A stretch of 64,000 nucleotides of DNA from Aedes albopictus (Eukaryota > Arthropoda > Insecta > Diptera > Culicidae). A program made the translations under genes and the position numbers. Positions 44,993 through 56,330 of this stretch are shown here, in pieces (the first letter of the stretch is position 1; each line of letters opens with the position of its first letter). The notes below the pieces were generated by a model. That model saw nothing but the letters and a program-made list of their open reading frames with translations. It did no database searches and was not told the origin of the DNA. The stretch is from contig NC_085136.1 in NCBI RefSeq assembly GCF_035046485.1, positions 293,609,080-293,673,079 on the forward strand, written 5' to 3'.

Positions 44993-45696
44993 TAGAGTGG
45001 GTCATCGTTTATATGGAAAAGTGAAAAATTCAATGGTATCCCATCAGATCGAAGCTTTTTTGACCCCATTTCAGGACCCAAATAAGTGTGCAAAATTTGA
45101 GCACGATCGGTTATGCCTACGTTTTGCGCATCGCGTTTGAAGTTTGTATGGGGTTTTACATGGGAAAACACACTTTTTTGCATTTCTCTCATAACAAGCT
45201 CGAATTTTTCTAAAACCGTTTAACCGTGAAAGTGGAAACATAGCCTAGGGTGTCCTGAAAAACTTTGTCGAAGACCGCGAAGTGATCTGATGATTATGAA
45301 AAAAGTTACAGTGTTGGCATTGCTCGGCGAAACATCATGATTTTGTTGCTATTGTTATTCCTTTACATGTTAAAACATAAACACATGCATGCGGTTCGTT
45401 GGTTATAACTATTTTCACAAGCATCGGATCGCTTTGCGGTCTTCAACAAAGTTCTTCAGAACATCCTAGGCTATCATTTTACAGTATCGGTTAAAAAGTT
45501 TCAGACAAAATTTTTCAACTTATGGCTAAAATGCAAAAAAGTATGTTTTCCCATACAAAATCCCATACAAATTTCAATTGCAATGCGCAAAGTGTAGACG
45601 CAACCGATCGTGCTCAAATTTTGCACAGATACTCAGGACCCGAAACGGAACCAAAAAAGCTTTGATCTGAGAAAACACTTCCGATGACCCACACTA
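44993..45696. mobile_element. 704-bp hAT-like foldback with perfect 8-bp target duplication
   Basis: Ends are TAGAGTGGGTCATC and the complement of TAGTGTGGGTCATC. CTAAATAC lies directly outside both ends (44985-44992 and 45697-45704). The arms share CAGATCGAAGCTTTTTTG/CAAAAAAGCTTTGATCTG, CAAAATTTGAGCACGATCGG and GTATGGGGTTTTACATGGGA. No transposase frame. Confidence 0.87.
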
Positions 45697-45704
45697 CTAA
45701 ATAC

Positions 45705-46090
45705 CTGAAGATACCTGAATACTGAATACGCAGATGTAGGGATAGGAGTTGCTGGGCAGATGCGAATGGATCGTTATGGGATCTCAATTACGCAGAATAC
45801 CCATCCTTTACCGCCTTTGCAGTGCACACAGGACTTACCTCGGATGGATTCGCAAGTGGTAGTGTGGAAGCAGTTGACTGCATTGGTTATGTTGCACGTA
45901 GGGAAGCCAACATAGATTTCACATTTCCAAAAGCACAAATCTAAAAACAATAGGAACTACTAATGCATCTGATTGTAAAAAATGTGCAAGTATGCAACAC
46001 CCGAATAAACAAAATCACTGTGGTTTGCTGCTTCATTCGCCCGATGTAATGCAATAGTCACTTTTTTAATTCTTCAACCTTACTTGATAC
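45705..46090. other. Unassigned sequence
   Basis: Nothing recognised between the hAT-like foldback and the 3' side of the LINE fragment. Confidence 0.25.
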
Positions 46091-47405
46091 TTCATGGGCT
46101 ACAACTCGTAGCGGTGAGTCTGCGCCGAATGAAGCATTCGCCTCCACTGGTCTCGGTCCTGGGCCAATCGCTTCCAGTTGTCCTGAACGTTCAGAGCCCT
46201 TAGGTCCTCCTCAACTGCAAAAAAACACCGTGTGCGTAGCCTATCACGAAGCCAAAGACCCATTCCTGGTTCTTTGCTGAATATGATTTTTGCTTGTCGT
46301 TCCTCCGGCATACGAGCTACGTGCCGAGCCCACCGCAGCTTGCCGTGTTTTCCATTTCTTTATTTACTTGGTACAATTCGTGGTTCATGCGACGCCGCCA
46401 GATGCCGTCCTCCAGTTTACCGCCGAGTATTGTTCTCAGCACTTTACGCTCGAACACTCCAAAGGCTCTCCAATCAGCTTCTCTCAACGTCCACGATTCA
46501 TGACCGTATAAAGCGACCGGAAGAGGTGGAGTGTTGTACAACGCAAGTTTTGTCTTCATTAATAGCCTACGGGACTTCAGCTGGTTTCACAGACCGAAAA
46601 AGGCCCGATTCGCAGCTGCAATCCGTCTTTTCAACATCATTATCGCACGTTACTAGAGTACCAAGATAAACAAATTCGTCCACAACGTCAAACTTTTCAC
46701 CATCTAGCACCACTTCGTCACCACTGCCACGACCGGACCGACGTTGACCACCAGCAATCATGTATTTGGTCTTTGTGGTGTTAATCGTCGGTTCAATCCT
46801 CGCAGTCACCCTTTTACAAGGTATGAACGCCTCTTCCACGGCCCGACGGTCGATTCCGATGATGTCGGTATCATCCGCGAAGCCCAGGAGCATATGCGAC
46901 CTCGTGAAAATGGTTTCGCTCCTGTGCACACCAGCTCTCCTTATCGCTCCTTCCTGCGCTTTGTTGAACAGTAAGTACGAAGAGCATCGCCCTGCTTCAG
47001 CTCGTACGAACGATGACGAAGTTTCATCCACAACCCGTTCACTTGATTTCGAACCGTCAAGCGTCGCACGAATCAGCCTAATCAGCTTCGCCGGAAAACC
47101 ATGTTCGATCATAATCTGCCATTACTCGTTTCTCTTCACTGAATCGTACGCCAACTTGAAATCAATAAACCGATGATGGGTCTGCAAGTAGTACTCCCGA
47201 AATTTATCGAGAATCTGCCACAGGGTGAACATCTGATCCGTCGTTGATCGGCCCTCACGAAATACCGCCTGGTATCCGCCGACGAAGGACTCATCAATCG
47301 GCCTCAGCCTGTTAAACAGAATTCCGGACAAAATTTTGTACGCTGAATTGAGAAGTGTTATTCCTCTGTAATTCGCGCACTCCAGTCGATGCCCTATGGG
47401 CCAAT
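46091..47405 (-). pseudogene. 5'-truncated non-LTR reverse transcriptase, copy 2
   Basis: Same family as the copy at 21.9-23.3 kb, on the minus strand. It reads ECANYRGITLLNSAYK, the GGYQAVFREGRSTTDQMF block, motif A RFIDFKLAYDS, then FADDTD (about 46870-46881) and FVYLGTLVT. A stop replaces the expected leucine of the RNELWQIM segment (near 47115). The LKQGD motif is readable only in a shifted frame, bracketed by two compensating shifts around 46960-46995. Downstream the ETW/GVFERKVLRTILGG and RRRMNHELYQ segments are readable in a third frame (46317-46559), and a final segment ends near 46099. The copy is dead but keeps both catalytic aspartate motifs. Confidence 0.87.
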
Positions 47406-47540
47406 GAGACAATACAACCACTTCAACCACTTAACCTAATTTACAGCTCTTTTGTCCACTAGGGTACTGCGTGAACAATTCCAATTTTCAGCTGTACTTA
47501 CACTTTGTACAGTACCTAAATGTTTTCTATTCTAGTTCTA

Positions 47541-47730
47541 CTAGGGGAAATTGTGTATTTTCGGCAGTTTTGTTCTCTTCGTCATGGAAGGTTTTTTGAA
47601 AGCTTTTGAACTCAGAGTTGGCCTGAAATCCTTCCCAAGTAAGCTGAATTATACGTCCAAGTTTCAGGAATGTTGGCCGCCAAAAACTTCTAATGATGAA
47701 GAGAACAAACCTGCCGATAATACCCATCGT
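47541..47730. mobile_element. About 190-bp MITE of the TTTGTTCTCTTCGTCA family
   Basis: The left end runs TAGGGGAAATTGTGTATTTT, CGGCAGTTTTGTTCTCTTCG, TCATGGAAGG. The right end carries the complement, GAAGAGAACAAACCTGCCGA followed by TAATACCC. The interior matches the copy at 40656 (AAGTAAGCTGAATTATACG against the AATTCAGCTTGATTGGGAA region in reverse). It lies just upstream of LINE copy 2. Confidence 0.78.
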
Positions 47731-47914
47731 CACCATATATCGAATTGGTTAACTTGCGCGCTGCTGTCACTTTCCCATCCTGCCCATGGTAGAATGATGA
47801 GCACGAGGATGTTGATGTGTGGCTCTTGTTCCTTCTCCAGTCCGATTGTGGGTCCATTATGAGTTGCCGTTAGCCAATATCCAAGTTTCCGGGTCCGTTA
47901 GAGCATATGCTCAG

Positions 47915-48005
47915 AAGTGGGTCAGATGCCAGCCGGGATCGAACCCATGACCATCCACTTATGAAGTGAACGTGTGACTACTATGCCACGGGCTCCGGCT
48001 TTACA
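47915..48005 (-). mobile_element. tRNA-derived SINE fragment
   Basis: On the minus strand GGAGCCCGTGGCATAGTAGT (A-box-like) is followed by CATGGGTTCGATCCCGGCTG (B-box-like). Only the head is evident. Confidence 0.65.
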
Positions 48006-48267
48006 GACACTTTGAATGTCTAAATTGTTCAGCGCCGACCGGAAATCAGTACTATCTACATACAGTCATTTCGTTTACGCCTAATGAGGATTCATGTTAT
48101 GTATAGCAGCCTCGTATCATTTCCGTCGTGTCCACTTGTTTCAGTATCGCAATATATCTCACTTCTCTCCGTGAAACAATCTATGCTCTCCGAAGGAAAC
48201 CCCTTCCCCGAACGCACGCGGCAACGGAATAATCTTCCCGATTTTACTGTCATCGTGGGGCCACATC

Positions 48268-48562
48268 CTCTCTCCTCTCTCTCTCTTCTTGGCGTAACGT
48301 CCTCACTGGGACAAAGCCTGCTTCTCAGCTTAGTGTTCTATGAGCACTTCCACAGTTATTAACTGAGAGCTTCCTCTGCCAATGACCATTTTGCATGTGT
48401 ATATCGTGTGGCAGGCACGAAGATACTCTATGCCCAAGGAAGTCAAGGAAATTTCCTTTACGAAAAGATCCTGGACCGACCGGGAATCGAACCCGTCACC
48501 CTCAGCATGGTCATACTGAATACCCGTGCGTTTACCGCCTCGGCTATATGGGCCCTTATAGC
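48268..48562 (-). mobile_element. tRNA-derived SINE, probably Feilai, near-complete
   Basis: On the minus strand the head reads GGGCCCATATAGCCGAGGCG and GTGACGGGTTCGATTCCCGG, followed by GATCTTTTCGTAAAGGAAAT, CTGTGGAAGTGCTCATAGAA and the CCAAGAAGAGAGAGAG tail. CCACATC flanks both sides (48261-48267 and 48563-48569), a plausible target duplication. The GGAAGTGCTC(A/T)AGAACAC block is shared with the SINE at 30.7 kb. Confidence 0.85.
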
Positions 48563-48569
48563 CCACATC

Positions 48570-49560
48570 TGAATTTCAAATATATGCAGCTCCCAATCTC
48601 GCAAATGATCCCCACATCTCTGTGTGTAAATACCAGCACACCGCTGCTAAGCATTGCTTTCTAGGGCTACGGCCGGCGACTGCTAACTGGGGGGATGCAT
48701 GTCTCCATAAATAATCTCCATAAAATTATCATACACTGTCGCTCTGGTGCTGCGATGCGCTGCTACTGCTGCTGCGGCTGCAATTCCCTGAGCAATGCAA
48801 CGTAAGCGGCTAGAAAAGGGGAGCTGGCGGAGAAGCACAAAACAAAAGAACTCCAATGCATCTGTCGTGCACGAATGCATCCGCGCAGCACGAAAACGAA
48901 TGCCAGCGTCGCGTCGTCGTCGTCATCGCCACGCCGCATGCTTCGCGGCTATCCACCTGTGCCAGACCAAACCTTTCTTAAGAACGCGCGGGCACGATTC
49001 GAGCTACCGCTAGCAACGAGCGCGAAGGAGAGAAATGAGAGAGAGAGTGCAAGCGACAATATGTGTCCATTTGGGGCACACGATTATGAACCGCGGTCCG
49101 CGCGCCGGCTCCCAACTGACTCACATCACACCCATCCAGCCAGCTCCACCCGGAAGAGTCACGTGGCCTTCAATGCCGCACGAGTTTGACACACTCTCGC
49201 TATCACTTCCCTTCTAATATTTCATTATTGTTCGGACGGAATAAGTTTCACTTCACTGTGGTGCTCTCCCGCTCTGACACACTACAGACCGACAATGGCT
49301 CAACTTTTTGGGATTCGTCTCCCCAGTTTCTGTCACGGCTGTGCCAGTTCACCTCTGCCGTACACCCATCGTTTCTGGGCAAATGGATTTTCTATATGGC
49401 CTATTATTATCATCAGGTGAACTACTCATGAATGGATGACAGTCGGTGGACACAATCGATCAAATTTTACCGCACCATGCGTCGTTTTGTGCCTCCTCGG
49501 CTCGCTCTGCACCAACCAACTTGATAATGGGACCATTTTCCGGTCATCACTTGGAATATG
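48570..49560. other. GC-richer, low-repeat island; possible regulatory or untranslated exon DNA
   Basis: CG-rich sequence with (GCT)n near 48765 and a GTCGTCGTCGTC run near 48915. It contains several short overlapping frames (48795-49013 plus, 48683-48880 minus, 48875-49189 plus), none with a recognised domain. It resembles the islands at 23.6-24.6 and 59-61 kb in texture. Function not inferred. Confidence 0.35.
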
Positions 49561-50950
49561 AACTAAATGTACATTTAAACGTGTAGGGGAAACAAGGCTA
49601 TAACAAATCTTTAACCCGTAAACACCCGGGACGATCTACTTTTGGCAGAAATGCAATATCTTCTTTGTTTTTAAACATTTTACCTTGGATTTTTTAAAGT
49701 TAAGGGGAATAGTTGTGCTAAGAAATGCATGGTACCTCCCACCTTTGCACCCTCCCCCTTTTGCTAGTAGCCGAAAATACGTGGCTTTTTTCTAAATTCT
49801 ACATGTTTTTACTCAAATTTTATCTTTTTACTAATCATCAATAGTTTTCACTGATCCTTGACATGCAATGTCTTACTACCCATCATAGTCTGTTGAAGTT
49901 TTGATCCCAGAGCTATTCTAAGGCCTCCAAAGTACTCCGAAGTCTGTGTCACAAATCCAACATCCTATACCTAATTTTATACACGATGAATCATCACAGA
50001 ACATAGTCTACGGTACTCAGATCTAGGACATCCAAACTACTCTGGAATTCATTTTCTTAAGATCTACAACACCTACCATCATTTGTGTTCACTCTGTTCA
50101 TGAAATTCAGTCACGTTGATGTCCATTAGACCTCGAAATGCTACGAGCAACTTGATATTGTGGTAGTTGGACATTCCGTGAAATACAAATAGCCTCCAAA
50201 ACACTTTGAAGTTTGGGTTACGATATCTACATACTGTATCATGCTTTAATTGTGAAAAATTGTCATGGGATGTAGTCTATACTGCTGATGGAGCCTCAGT
50301 ATACAACTATAATGCTTTTTGTACATTCATGGAGTATTCCAGGCTTTACAAAATTATTTTGGAATTAGGACCTTCAAGGTCTACAGGCTCTACTCTTGTT
50401 TCTGTTCACTCTTTCGGCATAATTATTTCACGATTGTGTCTGTTGCACCTCATAATATTGCGAGTATCTCTATGTGTTGCAATTTGGGTGTCCACTGGTA
50501 TACAAATAGACCCAATGTATTTTGAAGTATTTTTACCTTCTAAACCATAGGGGGATAATCTGCTCAACAGACACCCTAACAGGAAGGTTAGGGTATTGGG
50601 GGGCTGAGGCCGTCTTCTACAACAAAAGTAAAAGCCAGGACTACTCTCTCCTCGTACCCACTAAACCATTCCTATGGTCGCCAAACCCTACGTCTCTCCG
50701 GAACCACCAAAAAGGTATTGCTTCAGAGAGAGGCTAGTGCATATTTTGAAGAATGGGTCGCAATATTTGTAAATCTCATGATATTTTTATTGTAGCGAAT
50801 GTTCGCCGAATTTAATCTGCGCTACTCTTAGAGCCTCGGAGTGCAATTAAGATAACTTGGCAACATTCACTTGGTGATCTAGGTCATCCAAATTGTTCTG
50901 GAAGTAAGACCTTTAAGTTCGACCAGATCTACTGAATCTCTTCACTTTAT
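49561..50950. repeat. Weak, diverged repeat of unknown type
   Basis: The word CATCCAAACTACTCTGGAAT recurs in altered form near 49925, 50030, 50195 and 50888, each followed by short runs about AAGTTTGTGTTAC, which suggests a badly decayed satellite or C-rich degenerate repeat. The plus frames at 50206-50550 and 50522-50737 are not convincing genes. A CTAACAGGAAGGTTAGGG dyad is at about 50577. Confidence 0.35.
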
Positions 50951-52795
50951 CGGTGTAGCTCCTCCAAAAAATCCTTCAGGAATTCTTCCAAGACTTTCGC
51001 CAAGAATTCCTCAAATACCCTTTCCAGGTATTCCTCCAAGTATTCCGGGAAGAATTCATCCAGGAATTTTTCAAGAAATGCCTCGAAAATTCCTTCAAGT
51101 TCCTTCAGGTATTCGACCAGAAATTACTACAAGATTCTCTCAAGATTGATTAATTCCACCAGGAATTTCCTCAAGAATTTCCAAAAAAATTTCTCTCTAA
51201 AAATTCTTCCAAGAATTCCTTAAAGAATCCCTCTAAGTATTCTTTAAAAAATTTCTCCGGGAAGTCCTCATAGACTTCGGCCAAGAAATTCTCCAAACAT
51301 TCCTCCAGGAATTCCTGCAAGAATTTTTCCAGGAATTCCTCAAACAATTTCTCCATTAATCTGCAGGTAATCGTCTAGAAATTTTTCCAAAAATTACTCC
51401 AGAGATTCATCCGAGATTACTTTCAGGCATTTCTTCAAAATTCCACCAGGAATTCGGGAAGAAATTTTTCAAGGAATTCCAACAGAAATTGCTTAAGGAA
51501 ATCCTCCTGCGAATTCCTCCATGGATTTGTTTAAAAATTTCATGAGTTCCTCCAGAAATTCATTCATGAATACTTCCTGGATCCTTCAGGAAACCTTTAG
51601 TAATTCCACAATAAAATACTCCTGAGATATTTCTAAGAATTCGTACGAGAATTCCTTCAGAGATATCCTCATAAATTCCTCCAGAAATTCTTGAGAAATT
51701 ACGGCAAAATTCCTCCCAAAATTACTCAAGAAACTCCTTCAGGAATTACTCCAGGAACTCTGTCAGGAATTTCTTGATAAATTCTTCCTAGAATTGCACC
51801 AGGAAGTTCTTCAGGAATTCCTCTTTTAATATCCCCAAGAATTCCTCCAGGAATTCCACCAATAATTACTTAAGAAATTTCTCCATCAATTCATCCAGGA
51901 ATTTCTCCAAGACATCTTCCTCGAATTCATCCGAAAATTCTTCCAGGAATTCCTCAAAAAAAAACCTACAGGACCTTTTCCAAGAATTTAACAAGGGTTC
52001 CTCTATGGCTTCTTCCATGAATCTTTTCAGAAATTTCTCCACAAATACTTCCAAGGATTTTTTAAAGAAATTCCTTCAAGAATTCATCCAAAAAATCTAT
52101 CACCAATTTCTTCATGAATACTTCCAAGAATCTTCAGAAAATCTTCAGAAATTCCTCAAGAAAATACTCCTGGGGCTGGGACAACTCCAGGCATTCCTCC
52201 GAGGAACTGCTCCGAGACTTCTCCAGAAATACCTCCTGGAATTTTTCCAAGAATTCCTTCAATTATTCCTAAAAAAAAACTTCTGCTAAGAATTTTTCCA
52301 AGAATCCGTCCAGGAATTCCTCCAGAAATTCTTCCATGAATTCCGCCATGAACTCTGTTGAGAATTTCTCCAAAACCTGCTCCAATGCGTCTGCCAAAAA
52401 TTCCTCCAAGAATCCCTCCAGGAATTTGGGCAGGGATTCCTTTATAAATTACTCTAAGAATACCTCTAGGGGTTTTTCAATAAATACCTTCAGGAATTCT
52501 TCCAGAAATGCCTACAGGAAATCCCCCAGGGATTCCATCAGGAAACCATCCGAGAAATCTTCCAGGAATTTCTCCAATAATCCAGAATTCCTGCCAGAAT
52601 TCCCTTCCATGAATTACTTCAGGAATACCTTCAAGACTTCTTATAAGAATTCCACCAAGATTTTCTCTAGAAATTTCTTCAGGAATTCCTTGAAAAATTC
52701 CTTCTGGAATTCCTCCAAGAATTCCAATAAGAGTTTTTTGAAGAAATTTCTGTATAAAATCCTGCAGGAATTCCTGTAGTACTTTCCGGTACAAT
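50951..52795. repeat. Degenerate 12-bp palindromic repeat, best-preserved pyrimidine-first block
   Basis: This is where the unit is clearest: AGGAATTCCTCC repeats with AAGAATTCC variants, for example around 51300-51340 and 52230-52330. It is the left arm of the fourth strand-switching block. The long frames here (52005-52289, 52336-52779, 51866-52054, 52477-52794) translate to N/S/F/K- or E/F/L-rich periodic peptides and are repeat by-products. Confidence 0.82.
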
Positions 52796-53455
52796 TCATG
52801 TAGTGTGAAGGAATTTAAAAAGAATTCTTAGAGGGGTAATTCTTAGAGGAATTCCCGAAGGATTTACGTGAAGTAGTCCTTAAGGAACTCCTGGATGAAT
52901 TTTCGAAGTTATTTTATTGTAATTTTCATTTCCTGGAGTAATTCCAGGAGAAACTCCTGGAATATTCCTTGTAGGAATTCCTGGAGTACTTCCTGGAATA
53001 AATCTTGGAGGAAATCCTGGAGAAAACTTTACAGTGTTTTCTGGGGGAGTTCCCGGAATATTTCTTGAAGGAATTCCTGGAGTATTTAACGGATTAATTA
53101 CTAGAGGAATTCCTGTAGTAATTCCAGGAGGAATTCGTAGAGAAATTCCTGGATGAGTTGCTGAAGGAATTACTGGAGTACTTGCTGGACGAATTTCTGG
53201 AATATATTCTGGAGGTGTTCCTGGACGGATTCTTGGAGAAATTCTTAGCAGAAGTTTTGGAGGAAATCCTGGAGATAGATGCTGGAGGATTTTTTGGAGA
53301 AATTTTTGGAGAAATTCCAGATGGGATTCTTGGAGGAATTCTGGGAAGAAGAATCGGAGCAGTTTCTGGAGTATTACCTGAAAGAATTCTCGGAGGAATC
53401 CATGGGGTTGAAAAAATCCTTGGATATATTCCTGGCGGAATTCCGAACATTCCAG
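52796..53455. repeat. Degenerate 12-bp palindromic repeat, purine-first (inverted)
   Basis: The tract turns to GGAATTCCTGGAGTA and GAGGAATTCTTGG words straight after the switch near 52795. Frames 53094-53627 (minus) and 53158-53520 (plus) overlap on opposite strands and are both repeat-derived. Confidence 0.8.
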
Positions 53456-53760
53456 GAGAACTTTTGTTGCGAGTTGGCAAGTGTTTGAGTGAAACTGGCA
53501 ACACTGTCATACACGTCTGAAAAGTGGTATCTGAACAATCTAATAGCCTTCGGAGATCTAAAGATAGTGTTGATGTTGGATAGGTTGCGTCCCTATTAGT
53601 CTCGTCTGTGAAACTATTGAGTAACATAATTATTGCTCATATTTAATTATTGTGCAAATAAATGACAGCGTTCAAGCTGATGTGAAGTTAACACTGCTGT
53701 CGATATGTGTTTCGTCGAACTAGAGACAACGTTTCCCAACACGGACTAAATGTTCTGGAC
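53456..53760. other. Unidentified insertion in repeat, LTR-like in appearance
   Basis: A non-repeat segment interrupts the purine-first tract. From 53465 to 53741 it begins TGTTGCGAGTTGGC and ends GTTTCCCAACA, so the outer TGTTG/CAACA are inverted as in LTRs, with an AATAAATG near 53658. No matching target duplication was found, and no second copy exists in the window, so this is only a suggestion. Confidence 0.3.
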
Positions 53761-54560
53761 AAATTTGAAGGAATCCTAGTGGTTGTTCCAAAGATTTTTT
53801 TTTGCAGAACAGAAGAAGTATCTTGAGTAAAACCTTACTTGGAGAAAATTTTGGAGAAATCCTCGGATAAACCGCTGGAGGAGCAATTTTTCTAGAAATT
53901 CTTGTGAGCATTTTTGAAGAATTTTTCGTATGAGTTTCTTGATAATTACACGGTGTAATTTTTGTTACATTTTCTTAATTAATTTTTGGAATAATTTTTA
54001 CATTATTTGTTTCAAAATAGGAGGAGGTTTCAGAAATATTGTAGGACGATTTATTGTGAGGATTTATGGAATAATCCGTGAGAGAGGCTTCGCAGGTTGC
54101 AAAAGATTTTTTGAGAAATCGCCGGAAAAATTCGAAAAAAAATGTTTTCGGAGATACTTCTGTAAACATCCTAAGAGAAAACTTTGGACTGCCGTAATTC
54201 TGGAAGATTCTGGAGTTTCTAGGAAATCCTCGAAGGCATTTCCACAGAAATCCTTGAAAGGACACTCGAACACTTTTTAGTGGAAACAATAGATAAATCT
54301 TCGGTGAACTTTCAGGAGGATTATATATTTAGACTCTCAAGTAAATTTTGGAAGATAGGTACCATAAGAATGAACACCGGTACCAACTTCATAATTTTCG
54401 ATTGGCCATTTACTGTAAGAAGGGTGTAACATGCTATGAAAAATTACAAAATTCAATAATTTTCTTCGGTCTTGGAAGTAGTCTATGAAACTATTAGAGG
54501 AAACATATCTGGAGGAATCCTTAGAAGAACGCTTGAGGGAAATTTTTTGGTTATTCTCGA
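53761..54560. repeat. Degenerate 12-bp palindromic repeat, purine-first, decayed continuation
   Basis: GAAGGAATCCTAG and GGAGAAATCCTCGG-type words continue but are increasingly mixed with unrelated sequence. Confidence 0.5.
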
Positions 54561-55700
54561 ACATAGCTTCAAAAAAACTTTTGCAGGTTTTTTTCTGGAA
54601 TCAGCAATTTTCAATGTAGCTTTTTGATAAATTGTTGGAGAAATTTATTTTAAAAAATACACATCGAAGGAATTCTTAAAACAAATCTTTGGTTCAATTG
54701 CCCGAAATATCCTCTGGTCATTTCGTAATGATTTCGTAAAGTTTTCTAGGAATTGGAAAATAATTTCTCTAGAAGTTTTTAAAAAATATATGAAAAACCA
54801 TCATAGGAGCTCCAGGAGATTTTTCCAGACATTGTTGGATAAATCTTCAGATGAACCTGCGGTTAATTCTTAGTGAAACTCTAGAAGAAATCCGTAAAAA
54901 AAGTTTCAAGAAATCATGATAAAAAATATCAAAAAATGAATGTCTATATTTTTTGAACAAAACCTTTATAATTTTTAGAGAAGATTTGTGAAAAATACTA
55001 ATGGGTCTCAAATAAACTCCTCAAGGAAAACTCAAATGCTTCATTCTAAGACTCTCTGCTAGACCCTTAGTTGGAAAGTGTGTCGATGGAGTGATAAAAT
55101 TTCTAAAATATTTTAAAATAAAAACTTTCAAGTTTTAAAAATAATTTTCTAAAGGTTTTTTTTTTTAATTTGAATTCATTTTAACTTTTTTAAGTATGTA
55201 CTACTGATTATAAACAAAAGGATATCAATATTTCAGTAAAAGTGCTACATGAATAGGTAGTCAAACTCTCTATTGCTTTTATGGCAGTTTTTAATTAATA
55301 CATTCCAAAACCAATCCAAAAATCTCTTTGGAATTTGCACTTAAACATTCTTAAAACGCCCTGAAACATCATGTCATGTTTAAAATGATTTCAGTCAACC
55401 AGAGCACTTTTCGAATGAGTAGGGATTCCATGTCATTTGCACGAATAGTCGCCAGACTAAAACAATATCGGATTTTGAATCAAATTTTATCGAATGTTGG
55501 GCCACTGTTGGGTTTCAGCTGGATTTGGTGCTTAAGCAAACAGATCGGTCAATGATAGGTTTATGTCGGAACATACGTCATCAATGGCGAACAAACCTTT
55601 TAACCTGTGACAGTACAATTTAGACTTGCTAGCTGGGCTTCAATAAGCTGATCATCAGTCGTCGAAGAGCCTAGACCGACCAGGGATGCCATATGGACAG
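54561..55700. other. Unassigned A/T-rich region
   Basis: A few purine-first repeat words persist to about 54900. Beyond that I see no gene, element ends or satellite. Confidence 0.35.
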
Positions 55701-55703
55701 ACT

Positions 55704-56058
55704 GCGATGTTTCGGGTGGCTTTCTCAGTCTTTGAGTCGAGGACGAATTATTTCCTACTCTCCCGACGTTTCGGCCTAAGGCTTTTGGCCTTTCTCGAGG
55801 GTCTCAAGGGTGACCAAACATTTTGAAACGATCGTTACCATGCTGTGAAGTCCATCCAAAATCAAAAATAAAATAAAAATCATTTGAAATAAACAACAGG
55901 TAGTAAAAGGGCGACCCAACACAAATGGTTAGGCAACTATCTATACGGGAGACTACGATCCATGCGAAAGGCCAAAAAACTTAGGCCGAAACGTCGGGAC
56001 AGTAGAAAACAAATCGTTCTCGACTGACGAAAGACTGAGAAAGCCACCCGAAACATCG
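55704..56058. repeat. Inverted pair of about 100-bp copies carrying hammerhead-like motifs
   Basis: The left copy (55704-55805, minus) and right copy (about 55963-56058, plus) each read GAAAGGCC, a short loop ending CTTAGGCC, GAAACGTCGGGA, an AGTAG spacer, TCGTYCTCGACT, then AAAGACTGAGAAAGCCACCC and GAAACATCG. The second part repeats the same logic (CTGAGAA, GCC stem, CGAAAC), so each copy has two consecutive hammerhead-like cores. The 160 bp between them is unrelated. Confidence 0.65.
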
Positions 56059-56330
56059 ATCAAACATCCAGTCGAAACCCTCATGTACAGATTGAGTTTA
56101 TATGAAATACAGAATTCTTATTTGTATAGGATACATGTTTTCCACCAGAACTTTGTATGGGATACTATACGAGGGATACAGGAAAACATCTGGCATCACT
56201 GGCCTTGGCAGATGCTTGGGTTGGTAAAAATTGAATGATCTGAAGCAAGTCAATTAATATCCCAATGGTAAATAGAAGAAGAAGTGGTTGCCGCAATTAT
56301 CGATTGATATGAAACATCCCAACACTGCCA

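Noticed and set aside
52336..53627. Frames of 105-177 codons on both strands with N/S- or I/P/G-rich peptides
   Set aside because: Each is the translation of a 12-bp repeat, which is open in most frames; plus and minus frames overlap.
53465..53741. Solo LTR
   Set aside because: TGTTG/CAACA ends are suggestive, but no target duplication and no second copy; listed only as an unidentified insertion.
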